Below, one piece after another: positions 1 through 6,483 of a stretch of 8,718 nucleotides of DNA. Where the stretch lies: the NCBI GenBank assembly GCA_903898725.1, contig CAIUGQ010000679.1:1-8718 (forward strand), given 5' to 3'. How positions within the stretch are numbered: position 1 is the first letter of the stretch; each line of letters begins with the position of its first letter. Under the pieces are notes generated by a model that worked only from the letters and a program-made list of their open reading frames with translations, had not been told where the DNA came from and ran no database searches. Source of the stretch: an uncultured Burkholderiales bacterium. GTDB taxonomy: Bacteria; Pseudomonadota; Gammaproteobacteria; Burkholderiales; Burkholderiaceae_E. Made by a program: the position numbers and the translations under genes.

Positions 1-2079
1 CGGCGCGATCGCGTTCAGCGCGCTCTCGCCGATCCCGCGGGGCAGCGGGTCGTGCGGCGTGATCGGTGCGTCGATCGCGCGGACCGACACCCGGGGTGCA
101 TCGGCGAGCGTCGGCACGAGGTAGCCGTCCAGATTGTTCGCGCGAAACCGGCCCTCGAGCGACGGCAGGTCCTCCAGCACGACGAAGCCGGCGGCCATCG
201 GCACGCTGCCCTCGACCTGCGCCAGGAAGCCGGCGGGCGACGCCACCGGGCCCACGCTCGCGACCACCGTCACGTGCTCGACGCGCACGCGGCCGGTCCA
301 GCGATCGACCGACACGTCGGCCATCGCCGCGCAGGCGCCGAAGATCGCGTGCACCGGTCCGTGCTCGCTGAAGGTCTCGGGCATCGCGACCTCGGCCTCG
401 ACCCAGGTGTCGCCCGCGGGCGCCGACGCGGCGAGTGCATCGGCGAGCTTCGGGACCAGTGCATCGACAAGCCTGGCGAGAATGTGCGTGCCACGCGACG
501 CCGACGTCGGTCCCGCAGACGGCGTGCCGTCGGTGAGTCCGACGCGGACACGCAGCGGCAGGCCGGCCAGCTCGGGCCGCGCCTCGAGCGCCGAAAGCAG
601 GAGCCCGTGCGCGGCGCCGGTCAGGCCCTGACCCATGTCCGAGAGGCCTACCCGGAGTTCGACGCTGCCGTCCGCCAGGCGGCCCAAGCGCCCGCCCGCA
701 GCGTTCGGGCCGCCGATCGCAAAGCCCTCGCTCTTGATCACCAGCGCGCAGCCCCGGCCATGCACATGGCGTGCCGAGAGCCGGGAGGCGGCGGCGAGCG
801 GTCCGGCCAGCGCGGACGGCTCGGACATCGGCTCGGCGCGGGCTGACGCCACCGTCGCGAGCACCTCGTCGAGATCGGGCAGCGGCGCGATCGGCTGCCC
901 GAGTGGTCCGGGATCGCCGCGGGACATCAGGTTGCGGGCGCGAAACTTGAGCGGATCGATGCCGGTGCGGCGCGCGAGTGCGTCGATCTGCATCTCGAGT
1001 GCCGTTGAGCCCTGCAGTGCGCCGAAGCCGCGGAACGCTCCAGAGATGCCGTTGTTGGTGTACGCCAGTTGCCCCACGACACGCAGCGCAGGCCATCGAT
1101 ACGGGCCCGGCGCGTGCTCGTGCGCGGTGTCGAGCACCTCGGGCCCGTGCGATGCGTACGCACCTGTGTCGAGCAGCATCGATACGTCGTGCGCGAGCAG
1201 GCGGCCGTTGGCGGTGCAGGCCGTGCGCATCCGGACAGTGAACGGATGGCGCTTCATACCGGCCGCCATCGACTCGGCGCGCGACCAGGCGAGCCGCACA
1301 GGGCGGCCGCTGCGGACCGCGAGCAGGGCTGCGATCGCCTGTGCGTGGACGTCGTCCTTGCCGCCGTAGCTGCCACCAAGCGGCGAGCCGATGACCTCGA
1401 TGCGTCCGACCGGCCAGTCGAGCAGCGCGGCAAGCTCCTGGCGGACGGCGTGCGGTCCCTGGCAGGGCGCGAACACGTGCAGGGTGCCGTCGGGTCGGGG
1501 CACGGCGAGCGCGGACTCGAGCTCGAGGTAGGCGTGCACCTGCCGTGGCGTGTGCACCACCGACTCGACGACCACGTCGGCCCGTGCGAACGCCGACTCG
1601 AGGTCTCCCCGCTCGAAGCGCGTCGCGTGCAGCAGATTTCCGCCCGGATGCAGCGCCGGCGCGTCGACGGCGAGCGCGGCCTGCGCGTCGCCGACGATCG
1701 GCAGCAGTGCCCATCGCAGCTCGATCGCGGCCAGTGCCGCGCGGGCCGCCTCGGGCGTGTCGGCCGCCACAGCCGCCACCGGCTCGCCGACATGCCGCAC
1801 CACGTCGACCGCAAGCGCGGGACGGTCGCGCACCTGGATGCCGAGCCGATGCGCGGTCGGCACATCCTCGGCGGCGAGCACGGCCCGCACGCCGGGCACG
1901 CGCCGGGCGGCATCGAGCGAGAGCGACACGATCCTCGCGTGCGGATGCGGGCTTCGCAGCACCGCCGCGTGCAAGGTGCCGGGTACGGACAGATCACCGA
2001 GGAAGCGGGCCGGGACCGCCGATGCACGTGGCCAAGGCACTGCCGCCGCCCGCAGCGATGCGGTGTCGCGCACGCTCAT
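1..2079 (-). CDS. Xanthine dehydrogenase family, molybdopterin-binding (large) subunit, 3' end outside window
   Basis: Catalytic subunit of a three-subunit molybdenum hydroxylase, which would hydroxylate a heterocycle or aldehyde with water-derived oxygen in the cytoplasm. The frame is open for 693 codons from ATG 2079 to the left edge. Seen in the sequence: N-terminal hammerhead domain (about residues 20-130, with GTLHAAVLRSPHPHARI and HVGEPVAAVAAD), CQGPH near 206-210, the cofactor motif GGSYGGKDD (235-243), GAFRGFG (347-353) whose Arg350 matches bovine XDH Arg880, MGQGL (482-486), and GIGES (682-686) whose Glu685 matches the catalytic Glu1261. The Glu802 position is Asp242. Perhaps 60-80 C-terminal residues are missing beyond the edge, judging by usual family length. 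There is no Tat signal, so it is probably cytosolic. The start overlaps the FAD-subunit stop (ATGA) and no Shine-Dalgarno is evident, so re-initiation is likely. The family is secure; the substrate is unknown (purine, nicotinate-like or other). Confidence 0.93.
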   Translation of the reverse strand, partial: MSVRDTASLRAAAVPWPRASAVPARFLGDLSVPGTLHAAVLRSPHPHARIVSLSLDAARRVPGVRAVLAAEDVPTAHRLGIQVRDRPALAVDVVRHVGEPVAAVAADTPEAARAALAAIELRWALLPIVGDAQAALAVDAPALHPGGNLLHATRFERGDLESAFARADVVVESVVHTPRQVHAYLELESALAVPRPDGTLHVFAPCQGPHAVRQELAALLDWPVGRIEVIGSPLGGSYGGKDDVHAQAIAALLAVRSGRPVRLAWSRAESMAAGMKRHPFTVRMRTACTANGRLLAHDVSMLLDTGAYASHGPEVLDTAHEHAPGPYRWPALRVVGQLAYTNNGISGAFRGFGALQGSTALEMQIDALARRTGIDPLKFRARNLMSRGDPGPLGQPIAPLPDLDEVLATVASARAEPMSEPSALAGPLAAASRLSARHVHGRGCALVIKSEGFAIGGPNAAGGRLGRLADGSVELRVGLSDMGQGLTGAAHGLLLSALEARPELAGLPLRVRVGLTDGTPSAGPTSASRGTHILARLVDALVPKLADALAASAPAGDTWVEAEVAMPETFSEHGPVHAIFGACAAMADVSVDRWTGRVRVEHVTVVASVGPVASPAGFLAQVEGSVPMAAGFVVLEDLPSLEGRFRANNLDGYLVPTLADAPRVSVRAIDAPITPHDPLPRGIGESALNAIAP

Positions 2080-2918
2080 CGTGCGGCCCCGGCAGAAGGC
2101 GGGGCCACGAGTGCCGGTGCATGCCCCGCGATCACGCGCGCCGCCACTGCGACACGCTCGGCTGCACTTGCTAGTGCATCGTCGCCCGCGCGCATCTCGG
2201 CGGCGACCGCCTCCCGCAACGCACCCGCGGTCGCGCCGCCAGCGAGCAGCGCCTCGGTCTGAATCAACCGCTGCGGCTCGGTCGGACCGCCCCCCACCGC
2301 CAGCCTCGGGCCGTGGCGGTCGGCCACCATCGCGACCGTGATGAGCGTCGGACTGAAGCTCGCACGAAAGGCCACCTTCTCCAGGATCACCCACCGCGTC
2401 ACCTCGGGCAGCACGACCTCGACCAGCAGGTCACCGCGGGGCATCTGCCGGGGCGCGCAGGCAGGCCGCTCGCCGCCGATCGCGAACCGATAGCGGACCC
2501 CGAGCGCGAGCATGGCAGGCACCAGATCACCCGACGACCAGCACAGATTCCCACCGAGCGTGCCCAGCCGTCGCACCGGTGCGGATCCGACCGCAGCAAG
2601 CAGTCCGGCCAGCGCGGGCAGCGCCTCGCGCAGCGCTGCGTCCATGCGCAGCGACTCGATGGTCGCGAACGCCGAGAGCACGATCGCGCCGTCCAGGCGC
2701 GTGGTCGGCCGGGGTGCCGCCTCGCGCACCAGCGCCTGTAGGTCGAGCAGCACGCCCGGGGCACGGGTGTCGGGCCATGCGAGCTGCGCAGCCGTCGCAC
2801 CTGCAATCGGTTGCGCCTGCGGATACGCGGCGCGCAGCACGCACGCCTCGGCCAGCGTGCGCGGCGTGAGGCAGACCGGGGACGCGGGGACCGGAGCGCC
2901 GGCGGCAGGAACGCTCAT
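2076..2918 (-). CDS. Xanthine dehydrogenase family, FAD-binding (CoxM-like) subunit
   Basis: Predicted FAD subunit (280 aa, normal for the family) that passes electrons from the iron-sulfur subunit to NAD or another acceptor. Residues 15-175 form the FAD-binding domain. The second FAD motif is intact: GTLGGNLCWSSGDLVPAMLALG starts at residue 119, preceded by VGSAPVRR. The first motif, usually AGGTDL-like, reads IAGATAAQL (38-46) and is degenerate. The C-terminal part (about 178-265) resembles the CO dehydrogenase flavoprotein C-terminal domain, with EKVAFRASFSPTLITVA and LAVGGGPTEPQRL. It has no room for the [4Fe-4S] insertion of 4-hydroxybenzoyl-CoA reductase. ATG 2918 was chosen because it overlaps the permease stop (ATGA 2915-2918). 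Its own stop overlaps the large-subunit start (2076-2079). Partner of the large subunit; the small [2Fe-2S] subunit is expected outside the window. Confidence 0.92.
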   Translation of the reverse strand: MSVPAAGAPVPASPVCLTPRTLAEACVLRAAYPQAQPIAGATAAQLAWPDTRAPGVLLDLQALVREAAPRPTTRLDGAIVLSAFATIESLRMDAALREALPALAGLLAAVGSAPVRRLGTLGGNLCWSSGDLVPAMLALGVRYRFAIGGERPACAPRQMPRGDLLVEVVLPEVTRWVILEKVAFRASFSPTLITVAMVADRHGPRLAVGGGPTEPQRLIQTEALLAGGATAGALREAVAAEMRAGDDALASAAERVAVAARVIAGHAPALVAPPSAGAAR

Positions 2919-3748
2919 CGCTCGACCGGCAGGCTCCACGGCACCAGCCAGCGCTGCACCAGCGCGACCGCGCGGAACAGCAGCAGGCTGATCGCCACCA
3001 GCACGATCAGCGCGGCGAAGGCCTGGTGGATCTTGAAGAACTGCGTGGAGAACAGGATCAGGAAACCGAGCCCCTTCTCGGCCGCGACGAACTCGCCGAC
3101 CACGGCACCGATCACCGCGAGCGTGGTCGCGATCTTCAGCGCGCTGAACACGTAGGGCATCGCGAAGGGCAGCCGCACGTGCAGCATCTGGCGCGAGCGG
3201 GTCGCGCGCAGCGAGCGCGACAGCTCGACCAGCTCGGGTGGCGTCGCCTGCAGGCCGGTCACGGTGGAGACCACGATCGGGAAGAAGGTGATCAGGAAGG
3301 TGATGACCACGCGCGGCAGGTCGTCGGCGCCCAGCGTCACCACGATGATCGGCGCGATCGCGACGATCGGCGTCGACTGCACGACGATCAGCATCGGCAG
3401 CAGGGTCCGCGTCAGCAGCCGCGAGTTGGCGAGCATCATCGCCAGCGGCACCGACACGGCGATCGACAGCAGGTAGCCCATCAGCGCCACGCGCAGCGTC
3501 GCCCACGCGTGACCGGCCCAGGACACCAGGCCGATCTCGGCGAAGCCGCGCGCGATCGCGCTCGGCGCGGGCAGCACGAAGGGCGGGATCGGCACGAGGC
3601 GGCAGGCGAGCTCCCAGACGAGGATCACCGCGACGAAGGCCAGCACCGGCGCGGCGCGGTCGGCCGCGCGCGCGAGCGCCCGCCCCGTACCGCTCGTACC
3701 GCTCGTCCCGTCCGCCTCGCCCGCGCCGGTGGTCGTGAGCGCGCTCAT
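2915..3748 (-). CDS. ABC transporter permease, SsuC/TauC/ThiX-like (NMT1-type importer)
   Basis: Inner-membrane permease (277 aa) of a nitrate/sulfonate/taurine/pyrimidine-type ABC importer (BPD_transp_1 family). About six hydrophobic segments are visible, near 33-50, 84-107, 114-139, 146-166, 203-222 and 243-265. PIPPFVLPAPSAI (53-65) is typical of this permease group. The cytoplasmic coupling loop, which contacts the ATPase, runs from about Glu175 to VRLPFAMP (191-198). At the usually conserved Gly of the EAA loop it reads Arg181. The N-terminal tail (residues 1-30) is polar and low in complexity, with a GTSGTSGTG stretch encoded by a short tandem repeat. ATG 3748 overlaps the ATPase stop (3745-3748), and the stop overlaps the FAD-subunit start. 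A second permease gene is absent, so a homodimer is expected. The exact substrate cannot be read from the sequence. Confidence 0.93.
   Translation of the reverse strand: MSALTTTGAGEADGTSGTSGTGRALARAADRAAPVLAFVAVILVWELACRLVPIPPFVLPAPSAIARGFAEIGLVSWAGHAWATLRVALMGYLLSIAVSVPLAMMLANSRLLTRTLLPMLIVVQSTPIVAIAPIIVVTLGADDLPRVVITFLITFFPIVVSTVTGLQATPPELVELSRSLRATRSRQMLHVRLPFAMPYVFSALKIATTLAVIGAVVGEFVAAEKGLGFLILFSTQFFKIHQAFAALIVLVAISLLLFRAVALVQRWLVPWSLPVER
3685..3702. repeat. Two 9-bp tandem units in the 5' end of the permease gene
   Basis: Two perfect copies of gtaccgctc, followed by a diverged third (gtcccgtcc), encode the Gly-Thr-Ser repeat in the polar N-terminal tail of the permease (about residues 13-21). 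The repeat keeps the frame and lies outside the membrane core, so copy-number change would be tolerated. Confidence 0.65.
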
Positions 3749-4566
3749 GCCGCCACCGGCCGGCTGAACAGCTGGCCGCGGATGTGCGCGGACAGCTCGT
3801 GGAAGCGCGGATGCGCGAGCGTGTCCATCGAGCGTGGCCGCGGCAGGCCGACGTCGATGATCTCGCGGATGCGGCCGGGGCGCGCGGTCATCACGACGAT
3901 GCGGTCGGCGAGCAGCAGCGCCTCGGCGATCGAGTGGGTGATGAACAGCACGGTCTTGGGCCGCTCGGTCCAGATGCGCAGCAGCTCGAAGCTCATCTCG
4001 TCGCGCGTCAGCGCATCGAGCGCTGAGAACGGCTCGTCCATCAGCAGGATGTCGGGGTCGAGCAGCAGCGCGCGCGCGATGCCCACCCGCTGCTGCATGC
4101 CGCCCGAGAGCTCGTCGGGGCGGCGGCGCGCGAAGTCCGACAGGCCGACGAGCTCGAGCAGCTCGCGGGCGCGCGCGGCGTGGGCGGGCGTCACCGAGCC
4201 GGTCTTGTGGCGGGCCGGAAAGGTGACGTTGCCCAGCACGTCGTGCCAGGGCAGCAGCGTCGGCCGCTGGAAGACGATGCCGGTGTCGTCGCGCGGCTCG
4301 ACCACCGGCATCGAATGCACCTCGACCCGCCCCGCGCTCGGCGCGAGCAGGCCCGCGACCAGGCGCAGCAGCGTGGACTTGCCGCAGCCCGAGGGGCCGA
4401 GCACCGCGACGAACTCATGGCGCTCGACGTCGAGCGAGAGGTCCTCGAGCGCCACGACGGGCGGCGTGCCGGGCGCACCGGCGAAGCGCTGGGAGACGCC
4501 CGCGAAGCGGACGACGGGGCGCCCACCGGGACGGCCCGGGCCCTCGCCGGCCGCAGCCACGCTCAC
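3745..4566 (-). CDS. ABC transporter ATP-binding protein, SsuB/TauB-like
   Basis: ATPase of the importer (273 aa with the GTG start). All catalytic motifs are present: Walker A GPSGCGKST (57-65), Q-loop Gln100 in GIVFQRPTLLPW, signature LSGGMQQR (153-160), Walker B ILLMDEP (173-179) with catalytic Glu178, D-loop SALD (181-184) and switch His211 in FITHSIAEA. The SIAEA and TARPGRI segments are characteristic of the nitrate/sulfonate/taurine ATPase group. GTG 4566 is preferred because it forms a GTGA overlap with the stop of the binding-protein gene, matching the junctions downstream. A second in-frame GTG at 4560 is possible and would remove two residues. The same frame stays open upstream through the binding-protein gene, but this looks like GC-driven openness rather than a fusion. 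The stop overlaps the permease start (ATGA). Confidence 0.92.
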   Translation of the reverse strand: MSVAAAGEGPGRPGGRPVVRFAGVSQRFAGAPGTPPVVALEDLSLDVERHEFVAVLGPSGCGKSTLLRLVAGLLAPSAGRVEVHSMPVVEPRDDTGIVFQRPTLLPWHDVLGNVTFPARHKTGSVTPAHAARARELLELVGLSDFARRRPDELSGGMQQRVGIARALLLDPDILLMDEPFSALDALTRDEMSFELLRIWTERPKTVLFITHSIAEALLLADRIVVMTARPGRIREIIDVGLPRPRSMDTLAHPRFHELSAHIRGQLFSRPVAA

Positions 4567-5555
4567 TTCGCGACGAAGCCGGCGTCGATCGCGGCCGCCG
4601 GGTCGATCTTGTCGAGCGGCAGGCTCATCGACTTCGACACCCACTCCCAGGTCTTGGCGACGCGCGAGGCCTCGAAGCGGCCAAAGCCGTCCTTCTGCGT
4701 GACCGCGTTGACCATCAGCGAGCGCGAGGCCTCGAACTGCGCGGTGGCGACCGCCACGTCGACCTCGGGCACCATCGACTTCAGCGCCTCGGCGGCGGCC
4801 TTCGGGTTCGCCAGCGCCGCCTCGCTCGCCTTCTGGTAGGCGCGCACGAAGCGCCTCACGACCTCGGGCCGCTCCTTGAGCATCTTCTCGGAGGCGAACA
4901 GGGACAGGCCGTAGCCGTCGTAGCCGTACTTCGACCACGGGATGATCACCAGCTCCTTGCCGGCCTCCTTCAGCGTCTTCTCGAAGCCGGGCGCGACCGT
5001 GGTCCAGTTGATCGTCGCGGCGACCTGCCCGCTCGCGAGCATCGGCGCGAGCGCGCCCGGGTCGACGCGCAGCAGGTTGACCGCCGCCGGATCGATCTTG
5101 TTCTGCTGCAGCACCAGCGGCCAGGTGACGTTCGAGGACGAGGCCGAGGCGGTCGCCACGCGCTTGCCGACGACATCGCCGAGCGCCTCGATGCCACTGC
5201 CCTTGGTGGTGAAGATCGCATCGGGCTGCTGGGTGTAGATCGGCAGCAGCGCCTTGACCGGCACCGCCGCACTCGCCCGCGCCTGGAAGAGCGCCGCGAT
5301 GCCGCCGGTGCCGAGGTCGGCCGCGCCGGTGGCCAGCCGCGTGACCACCTCGCTCGAGCCGCGCGCCGACTGCACGGTGACCTCGAGGTTCTCGGCCGCG
5401 AAGAAGCCGCCCTTGACGCCCAGGTAGGGCACGGCCTTGTCGCCCGCGGGCAGCCAGTCGATCAGGAAGGTCAGCTTGTCCTGGGCGGACGCGGTGCTCA
5501 CCAGCAGGCTGGCGAGCGAGGCGGCGGCGAGGCGCAGGAAGGGGAGGCGGCGCAT
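4563..5555 (-). CDS. ABC transporter substrate-binding protein, NMT1/THI5-like
   Basis: Periplasmic solute receptor (330 aa) that would deliver the ligand to the permease. Residues 1-24 form a Sec signal peptide with basic MRR, a hydrophobic core and an ASA cleavage site before Gln25. No lipobox Cys is present, so it should be soluble. The mature protein starts with the NMT1 pattern LTFLIDWLPAGDKAVPYLG, followed by KGGFFAAENLEVTV (48-61) and ATGAADLGTGG (75-85), and then the second lobe with GDVVGKRVATASASSSN (126-142). This family binds hydroxymethylpyrimidine precursors, alkanesulfonates, taurine, nitrate or aromatic acids. The histidine often seen after DWxPN in pyrimidine binders is absent. 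A strong Shine-Dalgarno (GAGGAG, 8 nt upstream) supports ATG 5555. As the first gene of the tightly coupled block, it is probably the most highly translated. Ligand unknown. Confidence 0.93.
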   Translation of the reverse strand: MRRLPFLRLAAASLASLLVSTASAQDKLTFLIDWLPAGDKAVPYLGVKGGFFAAENLEVTVQSARGSSEVVTRLATGAADLGTGGIAALFQARASAAVPVKALLPIYTQQPDAIFTTKGSGIEALGDVVGKRVATASASSSNVTWPLVLQQNKIDPAAVNLLRVDPGALAPMLASGQVAATINWTTVAPGFEKTLKEAGKELVIIPWSKYGYDGYGLSLFASEKMLKERPEVVRRFVRAYQKASEAALANPKAAAEALKSMVPEVDVAVATAQFEASRSLMVNAVTQKDGFGRFEASRVAKTWEWVSKSMSLPLDKIDPAAAIDAGFVAK

Positions 5556-5563
5556 CGGGGGGA

Positions 5564-5569
5564 CTCCTC
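5564..5569 (-). promoter_or_regulatory. Strong Shine-Dalgarno of the substrate-binding protein gene, possibly hairpin-sequestered
   Basis: The minus strand reads GAGGAG, 8 nt before ATG 5555. It is the best ribosome binding site on the minus strand; the genes that follow rely on stop/start overlaps instead. The GGAG part can pair with CTCC at 5575-5572 through a CCGA tetraloop (4-bp stem), and further CTCC units lie just upstream, so partial masking of the site is conceivable. The site itself is clear; the regulatory idea is inference. Confidence 0.7.
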
Positions 5570-5582
5570 GGGGAGGGGGTCA

Positions 5583-5597
5583 GGGAGGGAGGGAGGG
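5583..5597 (+). other. Canonical G-quadruplex motif in the hydrolase / binding-protein spacer
   Basis: The plus strand reads GGGAGGGAGGGAGGG: four G3 tracts with single-A loops, a textbook compact quadruplex motif. Further G-runs flank it (5556-5560, 5570-5573, 5575-5579). The plus strand is the template for the operon, so the transcript here is C-rich and G-poor. It could therefore act as a Rho-utilisation-like stretch or as a pairing partner for the downstream Shine-Dalgarno. The motif is seen directly; the function is inferred. Confidence 0.6.
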
Positions 5598-5646
5598 CCG
5601 GGACAGGGCGGCGGCGCACGCCGCTCGGACGGGCAGACCGTGCAAG

Positions 5647-6483
5647 TCACGTGCCATCGTGGCGCGGGGCATCGGCGCACCGCCGCGAGGCGTCGGCGCA
5701 CCAGCGCGAGGCTGCATCGGCCAGCGCCGGACCGAGCAGCGCGTCGAGCCCGCCCGGGTTCGAGACATGCGGGGCATGCCCCGCATCGATCGACAGGACC
5801 CGCGCACCGGGCGACAGCGCGAGCAGCCGACGCTGCACGGCGGGCACGATCGAGCGGTCGCGCAGCGCCTCGACGTAGAGCCTGGGCACCCGACCCCATC
5901 GCGCCTCGGTCAGCCGCGGCGTCCCCGAGCGCGCGGCCTCCGACTGCGGCGTCAGCCGCGCCGCCGCCGCGGCCGCGACCTGCGGCGGGCAGTCGTGCAG
6001 GAACACGTCGATCGCGGCCTGCGGCGGCACCCGCGAGACCCGCCCGTCGGCCGACCACAGCAGGTGCGGACGGATGCCGGCCAGCGCCTCGGGCGCATGC
6101 CCCTCGGCCACCATCGAGGCGATCACCGACGCGAGCGAGGTGCCGGCGGGCAGCATGATGCCGGCGACCATTGCCAGTGCCGCGAGGCGCGGCGCGCGGT
6201 GCTCGGCGGCCTGGGAGGCCACCACCGCGCCGCCGGAATGGGCGAGCAGCAGGACCGGCACCCCGGCGGGCACCGCGTCGATGAGGGCGACGAGCGCATC
6301 GACCTGCTCGTCGAAGCCGACATCGTCGCGACCGCCGTCGGCGCCCGGCAGGTCGATCGCCTCGGTCGTGAGGCCGCGTGCGTGCAGCAGCGGCGCGAAG
6401 GCCTCCCAGACCCAGGCGCCCTGCCAGGCACCGTGCACGAGGATCGCGTGCGCAGGCGGCTGTGCGGCCGCGCCCTCAGCCAT
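5647..6483 (-). CDS. Alpha/beta hydrolase (EstC / salicylate-binding-esterase-like)
   Basis: Predicted cytosolic serine hydrolase (278 aa) acting on an ester, amide or related bond. It begins with the oxyanion-hole motif ILVHGAWQGAWVWE (14-27), then AIDLPGADGG (42-51). The nucleophile elbow is AHSGG with Ser83. The probable acid is Asp209 (YVEALRDRSI) and the probable base His236 (DAGHAPHVSNP). HGAW plus GHxPHxSxP places it with the plant methylesterase / Burkholderia EstC-like branch, which often hydrolyses small esters. There is no signal peptide. The C-terminus ends in a repeated RWCADAS/RRCADAP segment encoded by a 21-bp tandem duplication, probably outside the fold. ATG 6483 lies 8 nt inside the end of the oxygenase gene, so the two are co-transcribed and probably translationally coupled. 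A 91-bp gap separates it from the binding-protein gene. Substrate unknown. Confidence 0.9.
   Translation of the reverse strand: MAEGAAAQPPAHAILVHGAWQGAWVWEAFAPLLHARGLTTEAIDLPGADGGRDDVGFDEQVDALVALIDAVPAGVPVLLLAHSGGAVVASQAAEHRAPRLAALAMVAGIMLPAGTSLASVIASMVAEGHAPEALAGIRPHLLWSADGRVSRVPPQAAIDVFLHDCPPQVAAAAAARLTPQSEAARSGTPRLTEARWGRVPRLYVEALRDRSIVPAVQRRLLALSPGARVLSIDAGHAPHVSNPGGLDALLGPALADAASRWCADASRRCADAPRHDGT
5669..5710. repeat. Imperfect 21-bp tandem duplication in the 3' end of the hydrolase gene
   Basis: Two adjacent 21-nt units (5669-5689 and 5690-5710) differ at three positions, and the beginning of a partial further copy follows. The unit length is a multiple of three, so the frame is kept and the hydrolase gains a seven-residue repeat near residues 260-273. 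It looks like a replication-slippage duplication in the tail of the gene. Confidence 0.7.

Noticed and set aside
52..2341. Several long plus-strand open frames (52-846, 635-1369, 1069-2262, 1550-2341)
   Set aside because: They are antisense shadows of the molybdopterin and FAD subunits, whose translations show continuous family motifs; the plus-strand products have none.
3026..4702. 558-codon plus-strand open frame antisense to permease and ATPase
   Set aside because: The translation is His/Arg/Asp-rich low-complexity sequence typical of the antisense of GC-rich genes, and both genes on the other strand have complete family motifs.
3745..5619. 624-codon minus-strand open frame suggesting a fused protein ahead of the ABC ATPase
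   Set aside because: Upstream of 4566 the frame overlaps the well-supported binding-protein gene out of register, and its translation is Arg/Gly/Ala-rich with no domain. Only the part from GTG 4566 is a real gene.
5611..5624. Small GC hairpin (GCGGC-GCAC-GCCGC) as an intrinsic terminator after the hydrolase gene
   Set aside because: The stem is only 5 bp and no U-tract follows in the direction of transcription, so an intrinsic terminator is not supported.
6223..6243. AHSGG nucleophile elbow of the hydrolase as a disabling change from G-x-S-x-G
   Set aside because: Ala at the first position is tolerated in this alpha/beta hydrolase branch, and Ser83, Asp209 and His236 are all present, so the enzyme is probably active.
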